Positions 54,485 through 64,000 of a DNA stretch of 64,000 bases are shown in pieces (positions within the stretch are counted from its first letter, which is position 1; every line of letters starts with the position of its first letter). The notes under the pieces were generated by a model that was given only the letters and a program-made list of their open reading frames with translations, did not search any database and was not told the DNA's origin. Source of the DNA: Adineta vaga (Eukaryota; Rotifera). The position numbers and the translations under genes were made by a program. The stretch spans positions 682,001-746,000 of the forward strand of contig CP075497.1 of NCBI GenBank assembly GCA_021613535.1, read 5' to 3'.

Positions 54485-56516
54485 CTATAGTAACCGAAAG
54501 TTTATGTTTCTTGAGTTTATAAAAAAAATGATCAAAACAATACCGAATTTCAAAATGAAATGAGTTAATTCTATACTCGTAGCTGTATTGATCACTGTTG
54601 CATCTGTTTTCTCTGCGTCCCAAATATTATCAGTTCCAAAATATTGTAATGCAATTTGTTTTGTTCTCATTGTTGTTCCAGCAAAATCTATTTCACTGAT
54701 TTTATTTAAACATGAACGATTCGGTTCAAATGTTTCTGATAATATAAATGATATAGCTAGATTCCAACCACAATTACCTTCTGCATCAATCATTGGCGAT
54801 GCATCTAGAAAATGTTCGATTCGATATGTTTGCTTTTTGTTCGGAAAAAGAACTACCTATAGGAGTATGACCAGTTCGTGGCAATTCGATATAAGTTAGA
54901 TTAGAATTTATAAGTGAATATTCTTTTACAAAATGTCGAGAAATTGGAACAGGTAAGAATTGATCCATATCACCTAAAACAGATCAAATGTGAATATTTA
55001 TTGTCTCTGAAATTTGATTCGTTAGTTATTTATTTGTGCAAGATTACCATGTAGTAATAAAACAGGTAATTTTGTCTTTTTTGTTGGATATTTTCGATAA
55101 TATTGATCAGTTGGATATCCCAATTGTCCAGTTTGTTGAATTGGACAAAAAGTATTTGGCACAAGATTTGACGCAAATGTATTCATTGAGATTCCTTTTA
55201 AATATTCACAAGAAGGATTTGTTTCTTTTGGATCTAATAGTGCCCATAATTCTGCTAAATCATTATTTATTTCAACTAAAGTTGAGGATCCTTTTGCTCC
55301 ATCTTCGTTCGATGAGTGTGTCACATTTAGAAAATGTTTTAAAACCTTCTGGTCTTCTTTATTACATCGATTTATTCGAAAGATCAATGCAGGTAATAAT
55401 TGCATCATTTGTGGGTAGAATATAGATGATATCTAAACAAATTAAATCAGATTTTTCGGTTAATTCTTTCTTTTTTACTTTATTTGCAAGTTCAACCGTA
55501 TTTGTATTTAATAAATAAAGACAAGAGGATTGATCAAAGAAATCTTCATTCATTTTGTAAATATACAAAGAACGTAAAGGATTTTCATTTTCGAAATATT
55601 TCGCACAACCTTGTCGATCTTGTGAACAACGTGTAAATAAATCTAAGAACATATAATTTAAATATCTATCGCCATGAGTAAATCCAGTAAAATCAGTTGG
55701 TAAAATAGAATCGAGTATAACTCCATCAACTTGTTCAGAATCTTGTGTAACACTAAGATATCGTTGTACAAGATACGTTCCTTGACTTGATGCCATTAGA
55801 ATAACTCGTTGATTTGATTTAATATTTTCACGATTTTTACCTCGAATCACATTGAGGACATATTCTAAATCATGTGCAGTATTTGTATACGTATTTTGTT
55901 GTAAACGATATCGATTTGTTTGAATAAATGGTAAACAAGCTGTAAAGTTTTTAATAATCGATGTTGGACATTCTAATAAACTACTTTGACCAACACCACG
56001 TTTATCTGTCATATAAATTGAAACAGAACCATTCAATGCACCAACAACACTTATTGCTTCGAATTCTAATGTAGAAATTGGAATACCACCACCACCTATA
56101 CATGAAAATTCAATTAATATTTCACAGAAGATTAGGAGAAGATCAAACCTGGAATTCGCCATAAATGATGAGATGTATTTTGATATCCAGATAGATAATA
56201 ACGTTTAACAAAGATTTCAATTGTTTCAGTACAATTAGTAAGATTTGTTGAATTCCAATTGATAGGAACAGTTAAACGTATACATTCAGCATTGATATTA
56301 TTGACTGTTAATGTCTAGAAAATCATTTAAAGAAAAATTCATATGCATGAATAAAATCGATCGACATACTCCATTAGAAAGAACTGAGCAACTTGACCAA
56401 TTTGGTTTTACTATTGGCCATGCATTCAATGGAGTACATGTTTGACAATCAATATGTGATGATAAAATACAAAATAGAAATAACAAATATTTTGTAAAAA
56501 TAATACAATTCATCAT
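54485..56516 (-). CDS. Secreted alpha/beta-hydrolase (S33 peptidase-like), one frameshift
   Basis: Exons: 56516-56370, 56314-56149, 56095 to about 55072, then after short introns two terminal exons to 54485. A signal peptide (KYLLFLFCILSSHIDC) opens the protein. The fold is clear: HHLWRIPGGGGIPIST (oxyanion region), DKRGVGQSSLLECP, the nucleophile elbow LMASSQGTYLVQRYL (Ser between Ser and Gln-Gly, slightly off the usual GxSxG), GVILDSILP, and late PVLLLHGDMDQFLPV (Asp) and RTGHTPI (His), so all triad residues are present. The C-terminal NCGWNLAISFI block is common to TAP-like hydrolases. Near 55420 the frame slips by one base between DIIYI and YPQMMQLLPALIF, so this copy is either a young pseudogene or carries a sequence error. 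Probably digestive or extracellular peptidase/esterase. Confidence 0.75.
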
Positions 56517-56973
56517 TATTATAGCATTTATTTTATTCTATTTCATACAATATTTGTTGGTTCTTTCACTAATAGAAATATATATATATATATAGGAACT
56601 ATAAGTTTGTTATACTTGTGTGTATGTTGTCAATGATGAATAATAGATAAAACAAATCCTTCTCTAAATATTATTGTGGACTAACAGAATTTGATAACAT
56701 ATATGAAGAAAGAAAATATTTAAAGATAAGATTAGCTTCTTTCATAGGTACTTTTCGTTTGAAATAGAGCAAATTTTAAAGTTCATGAAAAGCTTTACTT
56801 GATAATCGTAATATAAAAACAATTGCTATCGACTCTGCAATGAGTATCTGATGTGTAACACAAATAGCATCAATAGTAGAGATATTTTCATTTAACGTTT
56901 TCAAATTTTATTCGTTTTTATGCGAGTAAGAAAAAAAGAAAGAAACTGTTAAGTCTGCTAATGCTATGGTTTC
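56517..56973. other. Intergenic, nothing seen
   Basis: Promoter side of the hydrolase gene; a (TA)n run lies near 56580-56595. No other feature. Confidence 0.4.
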
Positions 56974-57419
56974 TTAACCAGAAGATGTTCCAGTAATAGT
57001 ATTAAAGGTTAATGTAGTATTATAAGAGACAGCATTGGCTACATTGTATGAATAAGTCATCGATGATCCCGTTGATGATTCTGTATTGATTAAAATGAAA
57101 AAGAAATATGTGACAATATTTGGTTAATTTTCATTGAGTATAATTTGAAAATTATAATATTGTATTGATGAACTGAAATGACTTTCATAAAATTCGAATG
57201 TTGTTATTTGATTCGGTGCTGTTCCAGTAATTGCATACACAGGAATCGCACCAGCAAGAGAAAATGCAGAACGTGTACTACAGACACCAGCTTAACAACT
57301 TGTATAGTTTGAAGAACAAACATAACCAACCGTTCCACAGTTATTGAAATCAATTTGTGAATTCACACATGTAGATAATGGTGTGAGTGTACAACCAGTT
57401 GCACAAGTAATAGTGGCTA
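56974..57419 (-). pseudogene. Fragment of a Cys-rich extracellular protein
   Basis: After an acceptor-like TTCTAG (57420) the minus strand reads CATGCTLTPLSTCVNSQIDF, NNCGTVGYVCSSNYTSC, then an in-frame TAA (about 57292), then AGVCSTRSAFSLAGAIPVYA and ITTFEFYESHFSSSIQYYNF, and in a separated piece YSYNVANAVSYNTTLTFNTI to TAA 56976-56974. Cysteine spacing suggests a secreted or surface protein. Missing start, an internal stop and lost exons show a relic. Family not recognised. Confidence 0.5.
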
Positions 57420-57474
57420 GAAGGGGAGATTTCTAATAAACAAAACATTTTCATACGATTACAACAAACAATGA

Positions 57475-58115
57475 GGAGGTGGAGAATCTCAAACTGTTAC
57501 GAGTTTTCGCGAACAGCCTTATATTTGATATTTCACATCGTGCTAGAAATCACTCATTTAGCTTGTTTGTTGAAAACTGTCGTCGAAGATCGTATAGTTT
57601 AGATATTTACATTTCCATGAAAATTTTCCATTTCAATTGTTAAGCGAATAAATCGATGATAGTTGTCTATCTATACGTCTGAGAATTTAGTAGATATCCA
57701 GATATCAAATATTTACTTTTGCATGAAAGTTTCAAATTTCCACGTATAGTGAATAAGCCACTAATAGTTACACCTTTATATGGAGAAAAATAGTCAGCAG
57801 ATATTAGATATAAGATATTTAGTTTGAGCTGAAGATGCTGAAGCGATAACGATTGGTGAGTGTTACTGCTTTAAATGGTGTTCTTCAATGATGTTTGTCA
57901 TGCACAGAATTGTTATCACTTCAAAATCTTCAGCGAAAAGTAAATATCTAATATTTAAGATATGAAAGAACTTGAGGAAAACACTGAGTCTTCCTAATAG
58001 ATGACAATTTTCGAACATCTCTCAACGCAAGTAAACTCTCAGTTAGAATATGAAATTTTGAAAATTTTTACATAGAGTATTTGAAAACTGGTAACTATTT
58101 GAGATTCTCCACTCC
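57475..58115. mobile_element. 641-bp MITE-like element with TIRs and 4-bp duplication
   Basis: The ends GGAGGTGGAGAATCTCAAAC (left) and the complement of GGAGTGGAGAATCTCAAAT (right) are imperfect TIRs of about 25 bp. ATGA flanks both sides (57471-57474 and 58116-58119), a likely target duplication. The right 393 bp are nearly identical to 53210-53602. There is no coding capacity. The superfamily cannot be named from the ends. Confidence 0.7.
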
Positions 58116-58119
58116 ATGA

Positions 58120-58737
58120 AGGAAAAGGTTTTTGAGAATATCATAATACCAGTAGTTTTGTTTACTTTTGTTTGATTTCGTTTGTTATCTGTTCGAATTA
58201 AATAATGTCACAATTGTCGTATAGTTCAGTTGACTCTATAGATGATTAGTAATCAATTGAAAATGTTTGTTGATTACATAAATTAGTTACTCTTCTTATT
58301 TTTCTTGTCATTGTGTTCAATCAATTGCTGCGAACTATATCAGCGTCTGAGATAGATCTGGATTTGTTTTCTGTAATATATAACTGAGAATACACTTCAG
58401 CAAAACAAATAAGAAATATACTGAAGTTTTCTAATTTTATATTTGAATACATCTTTGTAATTAGAGCATCATTTTTCAAGATCGCTTTATGTGATTAAAC
58501 CTATTTTTGAAAAGTAGACTACACATACATATTCTCTTAAGCCATATATGGATGCAGACTGATATGTTCACAAGATATTTTATCATTGAAATTTACAGTA
58601 TATTAAAAAGCCTATAGATTGCGACATCTAGTATTTCAAATAATGTCCACATTTAAAACGAATCATGAATCACATCTTACAGAAATTCTTGTTGGATTTT
58701 TTGTTTTGCGAACTAAGTAGTAATCATTTACATTGAG
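58120..58737. other. Intergenic, nothing seen
   Basis: AT-rich DNA upstream of the SEC63-like gene; no repeat or frame noted. Confidence 0.4.
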
Positions 58738-59397
58738 ATGACTTTAGAATATGATCAAACTGGAGAAAATTTTCTCTATTTTATTCTTCCGGTTTATACA
58801 TTCATTCTCACATCTGTCACATATTGGTTATTCTATTGCAGAGGAGATGAAAATCAAGTCATATCAAATCATGCAGATTCTTCATTTACGTTTGTCTCAG
58901 ATGATAATGGATATCGGATAGTAGATGCTGCCAATAAACCTCATCGAAAACGACAATCAACACTAACATGAATTGGTTTAGTTTTTGCATGGATTCTTCT
59001 GTTCTTTCTTGTTTATTATGTACTTTCAATGGACACATCTGTGTATGAAGAATATGATCCATTTGCAGCATTGAATATTGATCGAGACGCTTCGTTCAAT
59101 GAAATAAAACGAGCATATCATGAACTAAGTAAAACACATCATCCTGATCGTGGAGGTGATCCAGAAAAATTTAAACAAATAGCTAAGGCATATAAAACAC
59201 TTACGGATAAGGAAGCTCAAGAAAATTGGAGAAAGTATGGAAATCCCGATGGACAAAGAATATTTCGTGTAGGCTTTGCTATACCTCAATGGTTTATTGA
59301 TCGTGAAAATTCGATGTTTATTTTATTAGCTTATACTGGTTTCTTGGTGATTGTAATTCCAATTTTTCTTATTTGTTTTATAAAATATGATTCATGA
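58738..59397 (+). pseudogene. SEC63: SEC63 N-terminal half with in-frame TGA, 3'-truncated
   Basis: From ATG 58738: EYDQTGENFLYFILPVYTFI and the first membrane helix, a polar loop, then TGA at 58969-58971, after which the same frame continues IGLVFAWILLFFLVYYVLSM (second helix), YDPFAALNIDRDASFNEIKR, a J domain with the HPD motif (KTHHPDRGGDPEKFKQIAKA), YGNPDGQRIFRVGFAIPQWF and a third helix (FILLAYTGFLVIVIPIFLIC). This is the order of SEC63, the ER translocon subunit that recruits BiP through its lumenal J domain. The Sec63/Brl domain and acidic tail (about 500 residues in family members) are absent; the frame ends KYDS and stops. No introns are visible. Truncation plus the TGA indicate a relic, perhaps of a duplicated copy. 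Confidence 0.85.
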
Positions 59398-59734
59398 TTT
59401 TTTGTCTTGAATGTTGTTGAAAACAATGATTCACTTCATTGTATATGTAACTATTGAGAAGAAAGAAAAGAAAAAAACTATCACTGTATTTGTCGTTCTC
59501 ATTTTATGATAAGTTTTACCTACAACTACCTTTTTATCTAAAAACACGAGATAAATATTGCATAAAGAGAGTATAAGAATTCTTTGTTCCAACATATTAA
59601 CTTGGATTTTGTATAAGATATGATTTATTAGTTTCGATCTTACAATTTTGTAAATTAATTTATTCTCCTTGAAAAAAAAACGACACATCATCTATTGTTC
59701 TTCCAAATGTTTTTTTCTTGTTCATAGACTAAAT
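59398..59734. other. Intergenic, nothing seen
   Basis: AT-rich spacer between the SEC63 relic and the UAS-F-box gene on the same strand. Confidence 0.4.
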
Positions 59735-61506
59735 ATGTCTGAATTAGATTCAAATAGAGTTACAAAAAACGAACAAACGGAAATAATAGTACGTATGTTT
59801 ATTAGAGCTTTTTTTTTTGGGATAATAAATTTTATTTGAATGATGTTCTATTTAGGATAGTGATGAAGACGACGAACACATGGATTATAATCAGTGTAAG
59901 TATAATTTCTTGAATTTTTTAAAATAAAAGAAAATAAAAATCAATTTTGAAGTTCTTTTTGCAGATGACTCTGAACAACTTCTTCCTTCTTATCCTCTAT
60001 TTTTCATGGGCTCTCTTAAAGATGCATGTCAAACAGCTTTCAAACCAAATACAATTGAAGACGTTTGTTCATACATTCATTTTTCTTCTTCTTAAACCTT
60101 TCTTTTTTTAAAATATTTCAGCGTCTTTCAGTACTTGTTTACATATATCATGATGATAGTCAATTTAGAGAGGAATTCTGTAGGATTATGTTTTATTCAA
60201 ATATAATTATCCAATATTTAAACATGAACTATATTGTCTGTCCATATAATATTACTTACAAATCCGAAAGACAAACGTAAATTATTTTTTATTCATTTGA
60301 TTAATAATAAATCTGAATTTTTAATTAAGATTAACGAATATTTGGGAAGAAATGTTTTCTACTCGATTATTTGACGAATTTTCCATTGAAGAATGCCCTT
60401 TACTCATTGGAATTATGCGATTATGTGAATATAATTCAAAAAATGGAATAATAACATCAGAATATCAATTCAAAGGATTAACCAAAGGCAATACTTTGAT
60501 ACGTACTGGACTAAAAATTGATCATGGAAATCTCTTGTATGAATTGAATCGTTTCAAAGAAGAATGTTATAATAACGAAAAACATTTGGTAAATATTTTT
60601 GATAAAATTTATTTTATAAAAAAAAATTCTTTATTTTAGACATTCAATTTTGTTAAGAAGACTCGTCTTTCTTGGGAACTTATACTTGAAATAGCTGAAT
60701 ATCTTTCAATTAGTGATATAATTAATACATTTTCTATAGATATATTTACTTTATTAGATGAAAACACTTATAAAATGAAACTACTCAATCCTTATGATCC
60801 ATTGATTAGAATAATTCTTCGAGAAATAAAAATAAAACAAATAACTTCACTACAAATCAATGCAAATCGATTACAATCAAAAAATGAATTAAATTTCTTA
60901 TCAAACTTTCAAACAATTAGATCAATAACACTTTATAATTTGTCATATTCTATTAGAATCAATCAATATACGATATATTTACCTGCATTGATTCGTCTTT
61001 GTCTTTACTATGATGATAAAGTTAATTATCGAGAATTAATTCAACAACTAATATATTTTCCACAACAAATCAAACAATTTGAAATTCATTGTGCAGGAAC
61101 ATTTTCCGATCATGTTGCTGTCAAGGATTTAAATTCTGAGTATAGTTTCACAACGTCAATTGAATATTTTTTACTTAATATTAGTCGATATCCTTTAGTA
61201 TCGACCAAAAACTACTTTCAAGATTATAAATCATGGTTTAACATATCAATATCTAGTTTCATGAAAAACATGACAAAGATTCGTTACTTTCATATAATCT
61301 GTAACAAATATAATATTGAATGTTTTTTGGATAATGATCCATGGAAATATCCGCTACATAAATGTACACAATTGACAAAAATAGTATTTAAAATTGTGAA
61401 AAATACGTATGAAAATGAACAATGGTTAACAAAGAAAGTATTGGAAATACAATCATTATTACGTAATATAAAACAAACAATTAGATTTGAATTAATTTTC
61501 ATTTAA
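59735..61506 (+). CDS. Fusion of FAF1-like UAS domain with F-box/LRR protein
   Basis: Six exons in frame: 59735-59788, 59856-59895, 59965-60062, 60122-60276, 60330-60588, 60640-61506; all GT-AG, introns 51-69 bp; 490 aa. Residues 1-35 are acidic. About 36-200 follow the thioredoxin-like UAS domain of FAF1/UBXD proteins: YPLFFMGSLKDACQTAF, LSVLVYIYHDDSQFREEFCR, NIIIQYLNMNYIVCPYNIT, then ECPLLIGIMR. The last exon starts an F-box-like segment (RLSWELILEIAEYLSISDII) followed by LRR-type sequence related in style to the other F-box proteins here. UAS proteins act with p97 on ubiquitinated clients and F-box proteins choose SCF substrates, so the fusion would join two ubiquitin-pathway modules. The UBX domain normally after UAS is missing. 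Splice phases are consistent, so the fusion is in the gene, though expression is unproven. Confidence 0.75.
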
Positions 61507-62478
61507 TTGAAAATGTTTTTTCAATAAATTATAAAAATAATTTCATAATTTATTTCGATGTTGGTAACATCGTACGGGACGTTTGAATTCTGCATAATCA
61601 ATTGTATATTAATAAAAGGAGATAGAATGTGTACAAAACACGAAAAAGTATCATCAAAACAAAAGAGGAACAAACTGATTTCTAGACAGAATTCAGCCAC
61701 ACCTACACCCTTAATAATAAAAACAAAACGGAAATTTATATTTCCAATCAGCGAATAATGTCTCTTTTAATTGTGCCACACTATTGACAACTAATTGACC
61801 AAGAACATCACCAACTATGCTGCTCCAATCCAATATATGGCTAGAGCAGTGGGTGGGTGTGGGTGATGGTTAAGAGTATAGCCTGATCCACACCCACACC
61901 CTATTATGCGTTGTGTATACTTTTTCAAGGTGTGTTTTTAAAATCTCATTTTCTTTTTTCTATTAAACATTGTAATAACCAACACTTCCTTCATTGAAAA
62001 ATATCATTAAACAACTTGAAACTTTATATCATATACTTCTTCCTACTTTCCTTGTAGGCAAAATGAATATAAGCCAGTCATGATATAGTATGAAATAATT
62101 AACACAATTTGTAGCAACAAAAAAAAATCATTTTTCTGTTTCTATAGTTTTTATTTCAACTCTCTTCCCTCTTTTCTGCTATCCTTTCACTGTAAACTAC
62201 TTGAGGGTGCGGAATATACAGTAGAAACTATCAACTGCAATACTATAGTAAGATAGTTTTTGTTTGAATTTTTACACATATAGCCATTCATCACCAAAAT
62301 TTAACCATGAAATATATTCACTTTTATTGAGATTTAGATAATTGTTAGATATCAATTATTTTTCTACTTTTTTTTAATCATATTTTAAGGTAATTCGTGT
62401 TCATATTCAAATCAATTAGTGTTGGAAAGGATACTAAAAGCGCACGAATAAACCCAATTCTTCTTGATAATCATAAAA
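61507..62478. other. Intergenic; strand-switch repeat
   Basis: Contains 61849-61902 and isolated CACACCTACACCC (61698-61710) and TTGAGGGTGCGG (62201-62212) words. The small frame at 61558-61758 has no domain. Confidence 0.4.
61849..61902. repeat. GTGGGTGGGTGTGGGTG / CCACACCCACACCCT palindrome
   Basis: G-rich 61849-61869 and C-rich 61888-61902, separated by about 20 bp; the same family as 30999-31079. Confidence 0.7.
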
Positions 62479-64000
62479 ATGAGGGTTAAATATTTCCTTC
62501 AATGGTTTTCCAATCGAATACACAATTACAATCTATTTCTTACTGATGAAGACGATTATGAAGATGAAAACGATGAACAAATCAATCAAACAGACATTAT
62601 CAAGCATCAAAAATATGCCACTCGTTTATATGTACCTCTTCTCATAGGTTAGTAGACTCATATTGACAATACAGACTATTCTAAGTTAATGATCCTTATC
62701 ATTATACTTCACGTATTCAAATTCAACAAGAAAAATGAAGAGAGTTTGAAATGCAGTTGTAGATAGTTTTCATTATAGCTGGTTTTGATTAGAATCAGAT
62801 TATCAAATTTTCTGGTAGAAAATTTTTTATATTTTGTTTACTTTTCTAGCAATTTTGTATATTCTCTTCTTTATTGCTATGCTGAATCCAGAATCTGAAA
62901 CAATCACTATTTCCAGTATTACACCAGATCTTTTCGATGAACTTCAACTCAAATATGGTGAAACACTTTCATGTCCTTGTACAAGAGTTGCCGTACCGTA
63001 TAAAGACTTTGTTTCTATAAAAACGTCATTTCATCCAATATGTTCAAGTATTTTTATTGACAAAAAATGGATTAAAGCACTTTATTTGTCCTACGCAAGT
63101 GCATATTTAGTAATGGATTTTCGAACGACCGCTAGTTCTCAAGTCAGTAAAATTTTCTCTTAATCATTAATATTCTATTATATTAGAGATTTATTGTATA
63201 CTCATTTTTCAATAAACACCTTCATTTACACCCAATTATATTTGCGAACAAATAACGCTCGTTGTGTCAACCCACTCAATCCTTGACTGCGAAGGATATG
63301 TATTTTCTCTTGCCCCAATAGTGAAACGAATTGATCTAGGAACTTTACATACGAGGAAACGGTTGAAATGTTTTTGCTCAAATATTTCTTAACTTTCGAA
63401 AACAAAATACTCAATTTCTCTTATAAAATAAGTTTCACCCACCACCCAGGTCCACATCTCGACCTATAATCCTGTTTACAGTCGAGGGAATATCAAAATC
63501 GTCTTCCTTTCAATTTAGTTTGAACTTCTTGCGGCTCTTTGTTCAATCTGTCGAGATACAATTGTTCAAGTCTTAACAGATCTTGACAATAATCAGATTA
63601 TCACCAAAGAAATTCTTCAAGAAAATGAAATTCAAGCTCATATAAATAGAAGTGTTCAGATGGCTAACACTAGTACATCCGTTCAAATCAACTTACCATT
63701 GCATTTTATTCAAATAATCACTCAAGCCAACGTTTTAATCTCTGCTTTAAATACAAATATAAAAGTTGAATTATGGACGGTTCTGCGCCCACCCCTTCTA
63801 TACTCGAAACCTACATCCTATAATGGAAACACTAATTTTCGGCCCAATTCTGTATCCTGCCATCTTAAATCCTCAATAGCTCCAGCTGGTTTTTATTCAG
63901 GATCACAATATGAAAGCTCAAACTATCATCAGTATTGGCCAAATGGTGAATTTATTTTTCGACCGAATGCTTCTGACATGGCGGTTGGATTCTTTGGAGG
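62479..64000 (+). CDS. Uncharacterised single-pass membrane protein, 3' incomplete
   Basis: Exons 62479-62647, 62850-63142 and 63519 onwards (open at the window end); GT-AG with phases 1 and 0. The protein begins with a cytosolic segment containing an acidic patch (TDEDDYEDENDE), then a helix (YVPLLIAILYILFFIAML), then an extracellular region with ELQLKYGETLSCPCTRVAVP YKDFVS, HPICSSIFID, ALCSICRDTIVQVLTD, and later FRPNSVSCHLKSSIAPAGFY. From memory this CPC...YKxF...CSS arrangement marks a large bdelloid-specific family with no known function. The second intron is 376 bp, far longer than the others, and carries a minus-strand frame 63226-63414 that may be an insertion. Confidence 0.65.

Noticed and set aside
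54588-55425. Plus-strand frames of 103 and 129 codons
   Set aside because: Both are antisense to the hydrolase exons, whose catalytic motifs fix the minus strand as coding.
1-64000. tRNA or rRNA genes
   Set aside because: I saw no convincing tRNA cloverleaf boxes or rRNA core sequences; a tRNAscan/Infernal run would be needed to exclude them.

Overview
The window looks like nuclear DNA from a bdelloid rotifer, probably close to Adineta; this is an inference. The DNA is AT-rich. Genes have many very short GT-AG introns, mostly 50-60 bp. Short arrays of GTGTGG/CCACAC units, resembling the TGTGGG telomere repeat I recall for bdelloids, sit between genes. The gene set (ankyrin-ADP-ribosyltransferase, ARM-TIR, NHL and kelch propellers behind Thr-rich stalks, F-box/LRR proteins, a bacterial-like VOC protein) matches what is known of these animals. 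The mixture of mobile DNA, foreign-looking genes and broken genes suggests an accessory or subtelomeric-like region rather than a gene-dense core.

Left part (1-18.8 kb) is dominated by mobile DNA: a 0.34-kb foldback, an orphan membrane-anchor exon, a long imperfect foldback, a piggyBac-type non-autonomous element with TTAA ends, then a complete 8.5-kb Ty3/gypsy-type LTR retrotransposon (3546-12058). That element has nearly identical LTRs, an open gag, an open pol and a third open frame encoding an SGNH/GDSL-type hydrolase. After repeat-rich DNA comes a 4-kb DNA transposon (14775-18772) with TIRs over 0.5 kb and a decayed, intron-containing transposase.

Middle part (18.8-39.3 kb) is genic but eroded: a membrane-protein exon cut by the 4-kb transposon, an ART and a TIR gene with lesions (the TIR middle segment lies inverted nearby), a short SHIPPO-repeat gene, a type II membrane kelch protein, a small secreted Cys-rich protein, a membrane NHL protein built on the same plan as the kelch one, a single-exon VOC/glyoxalase-like gene, Tc1/mariner remnants, a secreted PAN-EGF-NHL protein, an F-box-LRR gene and a 77-aa secreted Cys-rich peptide.

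Right part (40-64 kb) holds a very large F-box gene whose leucine-rich repeats are each encoded by one 84-bp phase-0 exon (about 31 exons) and which ends in a zinc-binding domain. It carries one in-frame stop and one broken splice acceptor. Then follow a 7TM receptor pseudogene, a nuclear receptor, an aldo/keto reductase, a secreted alpha/beta-hydrolase with a frameshift, two copies of a short element, a truncated SEC63, a fusion of a FAF1-like UAS domain to an F-box/LRR protein, and the start of a bdelloid-type membrane protein that runs off the right edge. Apart from the retrotransposon the genes form no obvious pathway or operon. Exon models were assembled by eye from splice signals and reading-frame continuity.
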